Made by a program: the position numbers and the translations under genes | Notes under the pieces: generated by a model | Told to the model about the DNA's origin: nothing | Database searches by the model: none | The model's input: only the letters and a program-made list of their open reading frames with translations | Shown: positions 1 to 7,470 of the stretch, piece after piece | Layout of the letters: every line of letters begins with the position of its first letter | Numbering within the stretch: position 1 is the first letter of the stretch | Source of the DNA: an uncultured Clostridium sp. | GTDB lineage: Bacteria; Bacillota; Clostridia; Lachnospirales; Lachnospiraceae | Assembly (NCBI GenBank): GCA_905192625.1 | Contig: CAJJLI010000005.1 | Span: forward strand, 1-16,518 | Length of the DNA stretch: 16,518 nucleotides | Direction: 5' to 3'

Positions 1-1
1 G

Positions 2-571
2 GTCAGATTCTTCTGCACCGAGATTAGGCGCTGCAGTGATACCGTCTTCAGTGTATTTTCCACAATAGCTCCATTACTAATTATAATTGGCAGCAAATTA
101 TTGCATTCAAAAGAACAAATTGCATTAAGTCGAAAAAGTAAGAAAACAAGGCGCATGGGAATCATCAGCACTTTAATTGCTATGTTTTTGTTCGCTTCAG
201 GTATTTCTCTCACTGTGGCTTCATATCCAGCATTTATAACCATGAATGGGGAAACTATTCTAAATACTTCTTGGTCAAAAACTATTAATACGGATACATC
301 GATGGATACCTTACCAAACATCATTATCATCGATGAAGATAGCTATGCATTCGATTTTATAGCAACCGGCGGCAATGCCAACTGCACCGTAGGTGCAATA
401 TTAAAAAATAGTAACGGCGATATTGTCTTTGAAACTGGATATGGTGGTGAATTTTCAATTAATTCATCTCTTACATTAAAAGCAGATACATATACGATTG
501 AATACCATTATGAGAATACACTGCAAGAAAGCGTTATCATGAATATTACCAATTCAATTGTAAGGCATTAA
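2..571 (+). CDS. Membrane-anchored protein of unknown function, 5' end outside window
   Basis: The reading frame is open from the left edge to a TAA at 569-571, so the gene probably begins upstream. Possible internal starts are TTG at 101 and ATG at 155, and neither has a convincing Shine-Dalgarno sequence. The visible protein has a hydrophobic stretch (FSVFSTIAPLLIIIG), a strongly basic loop (SRKSKKTRR, presumably cytoplasmic), a second hydrophobic helix (IISTLIAMFLFASGISLTVA), and then about 120 polar residues predicted to lie outside the membrane. That outer part is rich in Asn, Thr and Ile and looks like a beta-sheet domain. I recognise no family. If ATG 155 were the true start, the second helix would instead be a signal peptide. 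The first ~50 bases are less A+T-rich than the rest, so the upstream part of the frame is less certain. The gene ends at a strong terminator and is probably monocistronic or last in an operon. Confidence 0.5.
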   Translation, partial: VRFFCTEIRRCSDTVFSVFSTIAPLLIIIGSKLLHSKEQIALSRKSKKTRRMGIISTLIAMFLFASGISLTVASYPAFITMNGETILNTSWSKTINTDTSMDTLPNIIIIDEDSYAFDFIATGGNANCTVGAILKNSNGDIVFETGYGGEFSINSSLTLKADTYTIEYHYENTLQESVIMNITNSIVRH

Positions 572-582
572 TCAAATATAGA

Positions 583-645
583 AAAAGGTTGTTGTAAAAA
601 CTACACGCTAGTGGATCGTGGTTTTACAACAACCTCCTTTTATTC
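583..645. terminator. Bidirectional intrinsic terminator
   Basis: A perfect 14-bp inverted repeat (arms 586-599 and 622-635, AGGTTGTTGTAAAA and its complement) is flanked by an A run on the left and CCTTTTATTCTTT on the right. It lies between the convergent ends of the plus-strand membrane protein and the minus-strand carD-like gene and could end transcripts from both. Confidence 0.85.
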
Positions 646-694
646 TTTATTTATCATATCTCATTAAAAGTTAAGTCTAAGATACAAAACATGT

Positions 695-1195
695 TTATTC
701 TTCTACTCCCATTGCAGCTTGTATTTTCATTTTCGCTTGCTCTATTGAAATATCAAAAATAACGGAACATTCCGCAGCAATTAGCTTCCCTGCCCTCTGA
801 AGATTTCTATCGTCACTCATATTTAACTTTTTACCAGTTTTATTTCTACGATTACGTTCCATGGTTATACCCTTAACCACTTGCAAGCATCGTTTAAACT
901 CACACGACTTTATTGCTTCCTGAAACTCTCTATCTCTTAGTTTATCATTAGAACTATATATTTCTTCTAATTCGTCAACTTCCGATAAATAGTTTTCCGC
1001 TTCCTCCTTCGTGATCACAGATCTCATAAAGACTTTATCGCTATTTAACTTTACATATATCGTACCACCATTATCACATATTGGCTGCAATTTATAATAC
1101 CTTTCTTCCGTCGTTACAAAATCAGGCACTCCGATATCCGCGATTTTACACACGCCACCATTTTCATAAACAATTACATCATTAATTTGATACAT
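695..1195 (-). CDS. CarD/CdnL-family transcriptional regulator
   Basis: The 166-residue protein has the CarD/CdnL layout. An N-terminal Tudor-like RNA-polymerase-interacting domain (residues ~1-60: MYQINDVIVYENGGVCKI, then YYKLQPI and TIYVKL) is followed by an all-helical, basic C-terminal part (~62-166). In this family the N-terminal domain binds the beta subunit of RNA polymerase and the C-terminal part contacts DNA next to the promoter bubble, stabilising open complexes. The length matches the usual ~150-170 residues. The ATG start is preceded by AGGT about 8 bases upstream (GTAGGTAATAAA). The gene is alone on its strand, converges on the left-hand membrane protein, and has its own extended -10 promoter. 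Family assignment is confident. Which promoters it acts on cannot be read here, and clostridia often carry several paralogues. Confidence 0.88.
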   Translation of the reverse strand: MYQINDVIVYENGGVCKIADIGVPDFVTTEERYYKLQPICDNGGTIYVKLNSDKVFMRSVITKEEAENYLSEVDELEEIYSSNDKLRDREFQEAIKSCEFKRCLQVVKGITMERNRRNKTGKKLNMSDDRNLQRAGKLIAAECSVIFDISIEQAKMKIQAAMGVEE

Positions 1196-1228
1196 TTTAT
1201 TACCTACTTTCTGTGCTAAGCCAATAGA

Positions 1229-1280
1229 AATAACTATACTAACAAATTAAATTGTTATTAAAAATATCAGTCATAGTTAT
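1229..1280. repeat. Nested inverted repeat at the carD promoter, possible operator
   Basis: Two nested dyads abut the -10 box. The outer arms are ATAACTAT (1229-1236) and ATAGTTAT (1273-1280). The inner arms are TAACAA (1240-1245) and TTGTTA (1252-1257). The outer right arm touches the -10 and includes the predicted start site, so only the inner dyad would lie fully within RNA. This placement fits a repressor operator, possibly autoregulatory, but no binding protein can be named. Confidence 0.4.
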
Positions 1281-1289
1281 ATTATAGCA
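1281..1289 (-). promoter_or_regulatory. Extended -10 promoter of the carD-like gene
   Basis: On the minus strand the sequence reads TGCTATAAT, a perfect TATAAT with the extended TGn motif, so a good -35 is not required (none is evident at 17 bases). It predicts a start near 1274 and an untranslated leader of about 80 bases. Confidence 0.7.
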
Positions 1290-1693
1290 CAATTTTTTAA
1301 AATTTACCATACATTCAGAATTATCTTAACGAATCACTCTATAGATTGCCTTTTATTGTAATTTCAGTTCTATAATATAGTGATGTACTACGCAGCATCG
1401 TTTATGAAATCATCTTCGTTTATACTTGAAATATAAATCACTAGAGTCGCATCCCCCCTAGCCGTGAGCCAATTAGCTTTTCACTGTAACGTTCCCACAA
1501 TGGTTTTTTATAATTTTAATATGATAGCAATTTTAGATAAGAAATCACCAAATTGATAATTGACAAGTAGATTAATCTTTAAGACAATATTTGTATAATT
1601 TCCAGTTAATATATACATCTAAGTTTTTTGTTACGCGTTATTACTGAGAATGATAGAAAGGTATACAATGTAGTATACAATGGGGTGTGTCAT
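1290..1693. other. Divergent intergenic region upstream of the acetyltransferase
   Basis: No gene is seen. On the plus strand TTGACA at 1560-1565 is followed 17 bases later by GACAAT (1583-1588). A perfect TATAAT also occurs at 1594-1599, but 28 bases from that TTGACA, so either box could serve the acetyltransferase. A further TATAAT near 1372 has only a poor -35 at 19 bases. The stretch 1450-1490 is less A+T-rich and can fold weakly (GTGAGC pairing with GCTTTTCAC), without a recognisable RNA family. Confidence 0.35.
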
Positions 1694-2920
1694 ATGATTG
1701 TAAGAAAGATAAAACCGGAAGAAATTAAAAGAACGAATGAACTATTCGCCATTGCTTTTGAATTTGAAATGGATAACACAAAATCTGCGGATGAAGTTTA
1801 TCAAGATACTCTTAATAATCCCAAATCCAGAGATGATGTTTATTGTCTTGAACGTTGGGCAGCCTTTGAAGATGATAATAAGACCATGATGAGCAACTTT
1901 ATAGCAACTCCTTTCCCAATATACTTTGATGGGCACCAATGCAATATGGTCGGCATCGGTGGCGTTGCTTCCTTACCTCAATATCGGAGAACTGGTGGAA
2001 TCAGAGCCTGTTTTGAAGCTGCACTTCCTTCTATGTACGAAAACGGTGTTGATTTTTCATATCTCTATCCTTTTTCTACTGCCTACTATAGAAAATTTGG
2101 TTATGAAATGTGCTGCGAGCGCTTACGATATCGTATTCGATTAAGTTCGATTCCCTTTGCTCACCTAAGTGGTTCTTGCCATCTTCTAGAACAAGGGCAT
2201 ACGATGCGTGATGACATTCAAGACGTATACGAGGCATGGCAAAATAAATACAACATGATGGTTATAAACGAAGCTTATGAATATGAATGGGTAAATCAAG
2301 CGAACCCTGCAAAAGACCAGTCATTTACATATGTATACAAAGCAAGAAATGGAGTCCCAAAGGGATTTATGACGTTTATTAAGGAGCGACAAGGCTTTGA
2401 ACAGCACTTAAAATGTACCCGATTCTTTTTTAAGGATATAGAAGGTTTCCAAGGGCTAATGAATCTTGCCTACACTTATTCAAGCGACCATCTCTACATA
2501 ACTTTCGAAATCCCAACGGATTGTGATATTACATTATTACTACCGGAATGGTCGATGGGTGCTGGTTCCTGTGAAAAAGTACATTGCGGTATGGTGCGAG
2601 TTGTCAATGTAATGCAGGTACTAAAAAAGGCACGTTACATAGGAAACGGTTGCATAGTTATTGAAATAAGTGACACTACGATATCAGAAAACAATAATCG
2701 CTTTTACGTAAATTTTGCTGACGGAAAAGCAATTACAGTTTGTACCACCGAACAACAAGCAGATATTTCACTTACCATATCACAATTTTCACGCTTTATT
2801 GTGGGTGCCTGCGATACAAAAGCAATTACCTTTCTAGATTCTATTACCACAAATACTGATTTTAATACATTAGCAAGCGTATTCTATAAAAAACCACTAT
2901 TGATTACTCAGTATTTTTAA
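1694..2920 (+). CDS. Eis-like GNAT N-acetyltransferase with SCP2-like C-terminal domain
   Basis: The 408-residue protein has the three-part Eis architecture. Residues ~1-150 form a GNAT domain with the acetyl-CoA loop after VGIGGVASLP (RRTGG, ~98-102) and the hallmark YLYPFSTAYYRKFGYE (~123-138), whose Tyr is the likely general acid. A second degenerate GNAT-like domain follows (~190-290). A sterol-carrier-protein-2-like domain completes it (~310-408: FADGKAITV, ADISLTISQFSRFIVG). The chain ends in Phe, as expected where the C-terminal carboxylate reaches the active site. Eis-type enzymes acetylate amines of aminoglycosides, peptides or proteins with acetyl-CoA; the substrate here is unknown. 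I chose ATG 1694 because GGGGTG lies 6 bases upstream and the domain begins at MIVRKIKPEE. The frame extends back to a TTG at 1628, but those 22 residues lack a ribosome binding site. The gene is monocistronic. Confidence 0.85.
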   Translation: MIVRKIKPEEIKRTNELFAIAFEFEMDNTKSADEVYQDTLNNPKSRDDVYCLERWAAFEDDNKTMMSNFIATPFPIYFDGHQCNMVGIGGVASLPQYRRTGGIRACFEAALPSMYENGVDFSYLYPFSTAYYRKFGYEMCCERLRYRIRLSSIPFAHLSGSCHLLEQGHTMRDDIQDVYEAWQNKYNMMVINEAYEYEWVNQANPAKDQSFTYVYKARNGVPKGFMTFIKERQGFEQHLKCTRFFFKDIEGFQGLMNLAYTYSSDHLYITFEIPTDCDITLLLPEWSMGAGSCEKVHCGMVRVVNVMQVLKKARYIGNGCIVIEISDTTISENNNRFYVNFADGKAITVCTTEQQADISLTISQFSRFIVGACDTKAITFLDSITTNTDFNTLASVFYKKPLLITQYF

Positions 2921-2944
2921 CTCAACTAAATCTGAAACATTTTA

Positions 2945-3022
2945 TGGCTCTAAGTTCATAAATCTTAGGAATTATCTAACCTATCCTATCTGACTTAGGG
3001 CCATTCTTATTTTATTTTTTCT
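2945..3022 (+). terminator. Intrinsic terminator of the acetyltransferase gene
   Basis: The arms TGGCTCTAAGT (2945-2955) and ACTTAGGGCCA (2993-3003) pair over 11 bp with one G-U. The loop is long (37 bases), and a U-rich tract TTCTTATTTTATTTTTTC follows. It begins about 25 bases after the stop codon. Confidence 0.7.
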
Positions 3023-3059
3023 TATTTAATTGAATCCAATCTCATTCTGCATACTCGTG

Positions 3060-3182
3060 CTATATCTACATTAAAGCTAACCTCACTTATATTTTCATAC
3101 TATATCTACATTAGACCAAACCTCATTTACATTTTCGAACTATACCTATATTAGACCAAACCTTATCTCATATTCTCTCATA
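3060..3182. repeat. Imperfect ~40-bp tandem repeat, three copies
   Basis: Copies run 3060-3099, 3100-3139 and 3140-3182. Each opens with CTATAYCTAYATTA and continues with a C-A-A-C-C-T-rich core and a T-rich tail ending in CATA or GAA. Copies 1 and 2 differ at about 7 of 40 positions. A degenerate fourth copy may start at 3183 (CTATAAATTTACTAACC). The block is non-coding and lies between the convergent acetyltransferase and transporter terminators. It has no CRISPR-like spacers. Confidence 0.75.
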
Positions 3183-3286
3183 CTATAAATTTACTAACCC
3201 ATTTTCCTTTCATAATCTCCTTCAATGAATTAGTTTTCCATATGCCTTTTAGTTCACAATATAGATAATCTTTCATAGTAGAATAA

Positions 3287-3340
3287 ATAAAACCCCCTGT
3301 TATATATCACGATTATGTGAACAATAACAGAGGGGTTTTT
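3287..3340 (-). terminator. Intrinsic terminator of the ABC transporter operon
   Basis: On the minus strand AAAAACCCCTCTGTTAT pairs with ATAACAGGGGGTTTT around a ~22-base loop and runs into TTTTATTTATT. It sits about 27 bases after the stop of the binding-protein gene. The plus strand also ends in GGGGTTTTT, so it may stop transcripts from both sides. Confidence 0.85.
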
Positions 3341-3366
3341 AACTTACTAAGGAAAGCTATTTAAAA

Positions 3367-4995
3367 CTATTTCTTTTCAGATAAGTACTTTTGTAACTGA
3401 GTATTCGCTTCTGCTACTACCTTATCCATACCATTATCTTTTAATTTTTGAATGAACTTTGGTAATGCATCAGCAGGATCAACAGTACCTGTGTTTAATG
3501 CAAGTGAGTATTCAGCTGCTACGTTTGCTAATGCACCAAGTTCTGTTTCAACACTAGTTGAATCAAATGACCATCCAAGGATTGGAATAGATCCTGCAGC
3601 GCCATAGTCTGCTTTAAATACATCCCAAACATCTTTGCCTTCACCTTTTTGTGGAGGTAATTGAGTAATATTACCTAAACCATTTCTCCATGGTATATAA
3701 TCGTCACGCTTTTGTGTAAATGCTACTTCTCCATCCACCATATCATAATGAACACCTTCTACACCATAAGCAATTAACGTCATTAATTCTGGATCTGTAT
3801 TTAAAAGGTTAAGGAACATCAAAGCACGTTCCGGATTCTTTGATGTTGTAGATATAGCCATCATAGCTCCTTGTGAAGATGTTGTATCTACGTAAGCTGG
3901 TGTTGCTGGTACCATTTCTACATGAATTCCACGCTCTTGACTTGCGTGAAGTTCATAACCAAGAGAATAACTTTGAGTACCAATCAAATAAGAGCCTGTA
4001 AGTTGTTTGTTTGTACGTGTATCATTCGCTTGATTTGCATTGCCCATAGCAGGATCAATGTACCCAGCTAAATAGTATTCACGAGTCTTCTCAACAAATT
4101 TCTTATATTCAGCTGTTTCAAATTTACTTAAAATTTCATTTCCATAAGGTCCTTCGGCTGAAGTATCTTGTGGATTGATATAGTAAGATAAGATGTTATT
4201 AGTTGGAGCATCACCAGTTACGATGATCGAGTTATTTACCATTCTTTCAAGAACTGCGCCTTCTACTAACAATGGATAGAAATCAGGACCTTCTCCAGCT
4301 TTAACTTTAGCAAGAATATCGCCAAATCCATAATAATCAGTATTTTCAATATCTGCTAATGTATAACCATACTTCTCTAATAAAGTAACATTAACATCCC
4401 AACAGTTTTGAGTAGCGATATCCTTATATCCAGGAACACCGTATACGCCTACCCCATCAGCACCATTTACTTTAGCTCCGTCGGTTAATACTTTTGGTAG
4501 TAATCCCCATGTTTCTTTCGCATATTTTTCAATCAAGTCGTTATCTTCTTTATCGAGACGCAACCATGCACCTTTTTTAGCAAATGCATTGTATTCGCCT
4601 ACACTCCAAGAGCTTGTGAAGTAGATATCAACATCATCGCCACCATTGATTGCAAGAACGGCATTCGTATCAAAATCACCCCACGTTCCCCAAATTGGTT
4701 CCAATGTAACATTAAGCTTTTCTTTTAAATACTCGTTCACTTTTTCAAGTGCTGCTTTATCGTCTGTTACATTACTACCATTTAGAAACCATTTAAGAGT
4801 TACTGGTTTAGAAATATCAATTTCTGTATCATTTGTATCTGGTGCTTTCGTTGGATCGTCCTTTGCTGCAGTTGTTGGTGTTGCCTCAGTTTGAGTCTTT
4901 CCGGAATCAACCTTTTCTGTTGGCTTTTTACTGCAACCGGATAACACCGTTGCTAACAACATAATGGAAAGGATAATTGATAATACCTTTTTCAT
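3367..4995 (-). CDS. Extracellular sugar-binding lipoprotein of a CUT1 ABC importer (LipO-like)
   Basis: This 542-residue protein starts with a lipoprotein signal peptide (MKKVLSIILSIMLLATVLSGC) whose lipobox LSGC places the lipidated Cys at 21. A Thr/Lys/Asp-rich tether (~22-60) follows, then a solute-binding domain (LKWFLNGS at ~69 to the C terminus). The last ~130 residues (PILGWSFDSTSVETELGALANV, then GTVDPADALPKFIQKLK) resemble the DUF3502 domain of LipO-type binding proteins. Such proteins capture oligosaccharides outside the cell and deliver them to LplB/YtcP-type permeases, here encoded just upstream in the same operon. ATG is preceded by AGGAGG. It is the last gene, 55 bases after the second permease, and is followed by a strong terminator. 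The sugar cannot be deduced. The family is certain, the DUF3502 assignment likely. Confidence 0.9.
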   Translation of the reverse strand: MKKVLSIILSIMLLATVLSGCSKKPTEKVDSGKTQTEATPTTAAKDDPTKAPDTNDTEIDISKPVTLKWFLNGSNVTDDKAALEKVNEYLKEKLNVTLEPIWGTWGDFDTNAVLAINGGDDVDIYFTSSWSVGEYNAFAKKGAWLRLDKEDNDLIEKYAKETWGLLPKVLTDGAKVNGADGVGVYGVPGYKDIATQNCWDVNVTLLEKYGYTLADIENTDYYGFGDILAKVKAGEGPDFYPLLVEGAVLERMVNNSIIVTGDAPTNNILSYYINPQDTSAEGPYGNEILSKFETAEYKKFVEKTREYYLAGYIDPAMGNANQANDTRTNKQLTGSYLIGTQSYSLGYELHASQERGIHVEMVPATPAYVDTTSSQGAMMAISTTSKNPERALMFLNLLNTDPELMTLIAYGVEGVHYDMVDGEVAFTQKRDDYIPWRNGLGNITQLPPQKGEGKDVWDVFKADYGAAGSIPILGWSFDSTSVETELGALANVAAEYSLALNTGTVDPADALPKFIQKLKDNGMDKVVAEANTQLQKYLSEKK

Positions 4996-5050
4996 AAATA
5001 ACTCCTCCTAAATTATTTTTTTATGTAAGCGGTAGCTTAGCTAACCGTTC

Positions 5051-5995
5051 TTACCCCTTTACAGAGCCAATTGTTAAACCTGAAATAATGTAACGTTGGA
5101 AAAATGGGTACGCACATGCAATTGGTACAACAATAAGTACTACTAGGGCCATTCGTAAACTATCCGATGGCAGGCTGGCTCTAATATTCATAGCTTCTAC
5201 ACCAAGAATTGAAGCATTCTTAACTAAGAATTCAATATTATTTTGCATTTTCATTAATAAGTATTGAAGTGGTATGTACTTCGCATCACGAACATATAAC
5301 ATAGCAATAAACCATTCATTCCAATATGCCAATGCATTTAACAATCCAACCGTTGCTATACCTGGTTTTGCAATTGGAACTATTATTCTAAATAAAGTAT
5401 TATATTCTCCACTACCATCAATGGCCGCTGCTTCAATTAAAGAATCAGGAACTGAACTTTGGAAGAAAGTTCTCATAATAATAATATTGAACGGATTAAC
5501 TAACATAGGAACAATTAAAGCCGCATAATTATCACTTAAGCCAAGTAACGTCTTACATACTACGTACGTTGGTGCAAGACCACCTCCAAACATCATTGTA
5601 AAGAATCCGAAAAACGTAAAAAATCTACGATATTTAAAATCTTTGCGGAACAACGCATATGAATATAATATACAAATCAAAACACTTAAGATTGTTCCAA
5701 CTATTGTTATAAAAAAGCTGTTAAAATAAGATCTCCATAACTGATCTCCTAAATCTATTACATATCTATATGCATCAAGGGACCATTTCGTTGGCCAAAA
5801 CGAATATCCAATTTCACGTATACTTTCCATGGAGGTAAAAGAAATTATAACAACAAATATAAAAGGAATAATGCACAATAAGCAGAACAAACCTAAAATA
5901 ATATATATGATAATTTCTGCAGGTACACTAACCGCATTGAGACGTGATTTTCTTTTACTCTTAGAGATAGTATTAATATCTTTACTTCTATCCAT
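5051..5995 (-). CDS. CUT1 ABC transporter permease, YtcP/LplC-like
   Basis: The 314-residue integral membrane protein has about six hydrophobic helices, the first at ~27-52. It carries the cytoplasmic EAA loop (EAAAIDGSGEYNTLFRII, ~188-205, followed by VPIAKP) that docks onto the ATPase subunit. The C-terminal part, with QRYIISGLTIGSVKG, is typical of MalG/YtcP-type subunits. It should form the channel heterodimer with the permease encoded 14 bases upstream and receive sugar from the lipoprotein encoded downstream. ATG is preceded by AAGGAGGG at 8 bases. Length and motifs are normal for the family. No ATP-binding subunit lies in the window; CUT1 importers of this type commonly share an MsmK-like ATPase encoded elsewhere. 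Confidence 0.92.
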   Translation of the reverse strand: MDRSKDINTISKSKRKSRLNAVSVPAEIIIYIILGLFCLLCIIPFIFVVIISFTSMESIREIGYSFWPTKWSLDAYRYVIDLGDQLWRSYFNSFFITIVGTILSVLICILYSYALFRKDFKYRRFFTFFGFFTMMFGGGLAPTYVVCKTLLGLSDNYAALIVPMLVNPFNIIIMRTFFQSSVPDSLIEAAAIDGSGEYNTLFRIIVPIAKPGIATVGLLNALAYWNEWFIAMLYVRDAKYIPLQYLLMKMQNNIEFLVKNASILGVEAMNIRASLPSDSLRMALVVLIVVPIACAYPFFQRYIISGLTIGSVKG

Positions 5996-6009
5996 ATATA
6001 TTACCCTCC

Positions 6010-6963
6010 TTAAAACAGACTACTGTCTTCATCAACCTTACGAACAATTGTATTGGCTGTCATGATACAAATAAATCCGACTACATTTTGTAATAGTCCA
6101 GCAGCTGTACTCATTCCATAGTTATTGGTAGCATTCATAACACGGTAGACATATGTATCAATAACCTGTGTTGCAGGAGATAAAATACCAGCATTCATAG
6201 GCACATTCCAGAACAATCCAAAGTCTGCGTTTATGATTCTACCAACGTTCATAATAAACAATACTATAATCATAGGTTTTAGATGCGGTAATGTTACATA
6301 ACGAATCTGTTGCCACTTACTTGCACCGTCGATGCTTGCTGCCTCGTATTGGCTGTGATCAATACCAGTGATTCCTGCCAGATAAAGGATGGTGGAGTAT
6401 CCAACATTTTTCCATAAGTTAGCTATGGTTAAAATGTACGGCCATGGTCGATAATCACTATACCATTCCGTCACCTTCATCCCCAACTTCTGCTGAAGAT
6501 GAACTAACAACCCACTTGTTGGATCAAGAAAAGCCATAACAAAATAACTTGCCACTACCCAGCTTAAAAAATATGGAAAAAACATTAATGTCTGATAAGA
6601 CTTAGCAACAAACTTATTCGTAATTTCGTTCAGCATAATGGCAAAGGATACCGATATAATTAATCCCAGTACAATCCAAAGAGCATTGTAACCAATGGTA
6701 TTACGAATTATTTTCCACGAATCCGAAGTTTTAAATAAAAATTCAAAGTTTTTTAACCCCACCCACTGACTATGCTTGATATTATTTAATAGTGTTGGTG
6801 CCTTTGTATAAAATTTATAATCTTTGAACGCTATAATGATACCAACCATCGGTAAATACCGAAGCAGTATCAGCCAAATAGCACCAGGTGCAACCATACT
6901 CAATAATAGAAGTGTCTTCTTTTTACTATATGATTTTTTTGTCTTAGTTGTTGTTTTAGACAT
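6010..6963 (-). CDS. CUT1 ABC transporter permease, LplB/YteP-like
   Basis: The 317-residue protein begins with a basic cytoplasmic tail (MSKTTTKTKKSYSKKK) and a first helix at ~18-45 containing the family signature LRYLPMVGIIIAFKDYKFY. The EAA loop is EAASIDGASKWQQIRYVTLP (~207-226). The FFPYFLSWVVASY segment (~128-140) is also typical of LplB. It is the first gene of the importer operon, and its stop lies 14 bases before the next permease, so the two are almost certainly co-transcribed. ATG is preceded by AAGGGG about 9 bases upstream. Neither the two-component/AraC regulator nor the glycosidase that often accompanies such systems is adjacent. Confidence 0.92.
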   Translation of the reverse strand: MSKTTTKTKKSYSKKKTLLLLSMVAPGAIWLILLRYLPMVGIIIAFKDYKFYTKAPTLLNNIKHSQWVGLKNFEFLFKTSDSWKIIRNTIGYNALWIVLGLIISVSFAIMLNEITNKFVAKSYQTLMFFPYFLSWVVASYFVMAFLDPTSGLLVHLQQKLGMKVTEWYSDYRPWPYILTIANLWKNVGYSTILYLAGITGIDHSQYEAASIDGASKWQQIRYVTLPHLKPMIIVLFIMNVGRIINADFGLFWNVPMNAGILSPATQVIDTYVYRVMNATNNYGMSTAAGLLQNVVGFICIMTANTIVRKVDEDSSLF

Positions 6964-7047
6964 TATATATACCCCTTCCCTAATTTTGTAAAATCATAAT
7001 ATGCAATTTGCTATAAAACCAAGATATTTCTTATTACTTTTGTGTAT

Positions 7048-7076
7048 ATTTTACCTAGATTACACTAAAAAGTCAC
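7048..7076 (-). promoter_or_regulatory. Probable promoter of the ABC importer operon
   Basis: On the minus strand GTGACT (7071-7076) and TAAAAT (7048-7053) are separated by exactly 17 bases. The predicted start is near 7041, giving a leader of about 77 bases to the LplB-like gene. The -35 matches 4 of 6 and the -10 5 of 6 consensus bases. Confidence 0.5.
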
Positions 7077-7077
7077 G

Positions 7078-7091
7078 GCACTTGGTTGTGC
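7078..7091. repeat. Inverted repeat beside the importer -35 box, possible operator
   Basis: GCAC-TTGGTT-GTGC forms a short dyad one base upstream of the -35. It is flanked by longer imperfect symmetry (AAAAAGTCAC against GTGCTTTTTT). The position suits a regulator of the sugar importer. It is not a good catabolite-responsive element. Confidence 0.35.
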
Positions 7092-7318
7092 TTTTTTGGA
7101 TATATTTGTCATCCTATTAAATCAAGGTATAATGCGTCATTTAACAGTGTTTTTTGTGTTCTTTATATCTTAAAAACGAAGTATCTCCTATGCTTTCTTA
7201 CTTAAGCGTTATGAGATAATTCGTTAATTGATTCAATCGATCAGTAACTATTCATATCTCTAAATTACATAACATGAGCCTTCCCATGATCTATACTCAT
7301 CCCCCTAAGAAACAAAAT
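7092..7318. other. Gene-free stretch upstream of the importer operon
   Basis: There is no credible ORF on either strand and no strong promoter or RNA family. It is ordinary A+T-rich spacer between the structured element at 7319-7386 and the importer promoter. Confidence 0.5.
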
Positions 7319-7386
7319 AAAGGTACTTAAAGTAAAGACTCCTCCTGCCGAATCGACAGAAACCCATCATTACAATAAGTACCTTT
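7319..7386 (-). other. Long structured hairpin of unknown function
   Basis: Nearly the whole 68-base segment pairs with itself. Outer arms of 11 bp are perfect (AAAGGTACTTA / TAAGTACCTTT). A symmetric 2x2 mismatch, 4 bp (GTAA/TTAC), a 9x10 internal loop, and a 6-bp tip stem closing a 3-base loop follow. On the minus strand the tip is CTGTCG-ATT-CGGCAG with one G-U; on the plus strand the same position is a C-A mismatch, which favours an RNA read from the minus strand. It ends in TTTATTTTGTTT and so could be a second terminator for the genes to its right, but the internal architecture is more elaborate than a terminator needs. Confidence 0.45.
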
Positions 7387-7421
7387 TTAGGAAAACTCAT
7401 TCATACTTTTATTTTCTCTAA

Positions 7422-7470
7422 TACAAAAAAATTAGCTGTAACAAGAATAAATCTTGCACAGCTATTTTTT
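7422..7470. terminator. Bidirectional terminator after the STAS-like gene
   Basis: Arms TAGCTGTAACAAG (7433-7445) and CTTGCACAGCTA (7453-7464) surround a 7-base loop, with A/T runs on both sides: TTTTTTT towards the gene on the plus strand, and AATTTTTTTGT on the minus strand. It lies directly after the stop codon of the STAS-like gene. Confidence 0.85.

Noticed and set aside
1372..1377. Plus-strand TATAAT as a promoter for an unannotated RNA
   Set aside because: The best -35 is 19 bases away and weak, and the downstream stretch shows no stable conserved fold or terminator.
1628..1693. TTG start 22 codons upstream of the acetyltransferase ATG
   Set aside because: There is no Shine-Dalgarno before it, the extra residues do not belong to the GNAT domain, and ATG 1694 has GGGGTG at good spacing.
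3060..3182. Tandem repeat as a CRISPR array
   Set aside because: The copies abut directly with no unique spacers, are imperfect, and no cas genes are present.
4646..4894. Plus-strand ORF opposite the binding-protein gene
   Set aside because: It is a shadow of the lipoprotein coding sequence. It has no ribosome binding site and its Ser/Val-rich composition mirrors the sense strand.
5829..6065. Plus-strand ORF across the junction of the two permease genes
   Set aside because: It is a shadow crossing two real minus-strand genes and their intergenic ribosome binding site.
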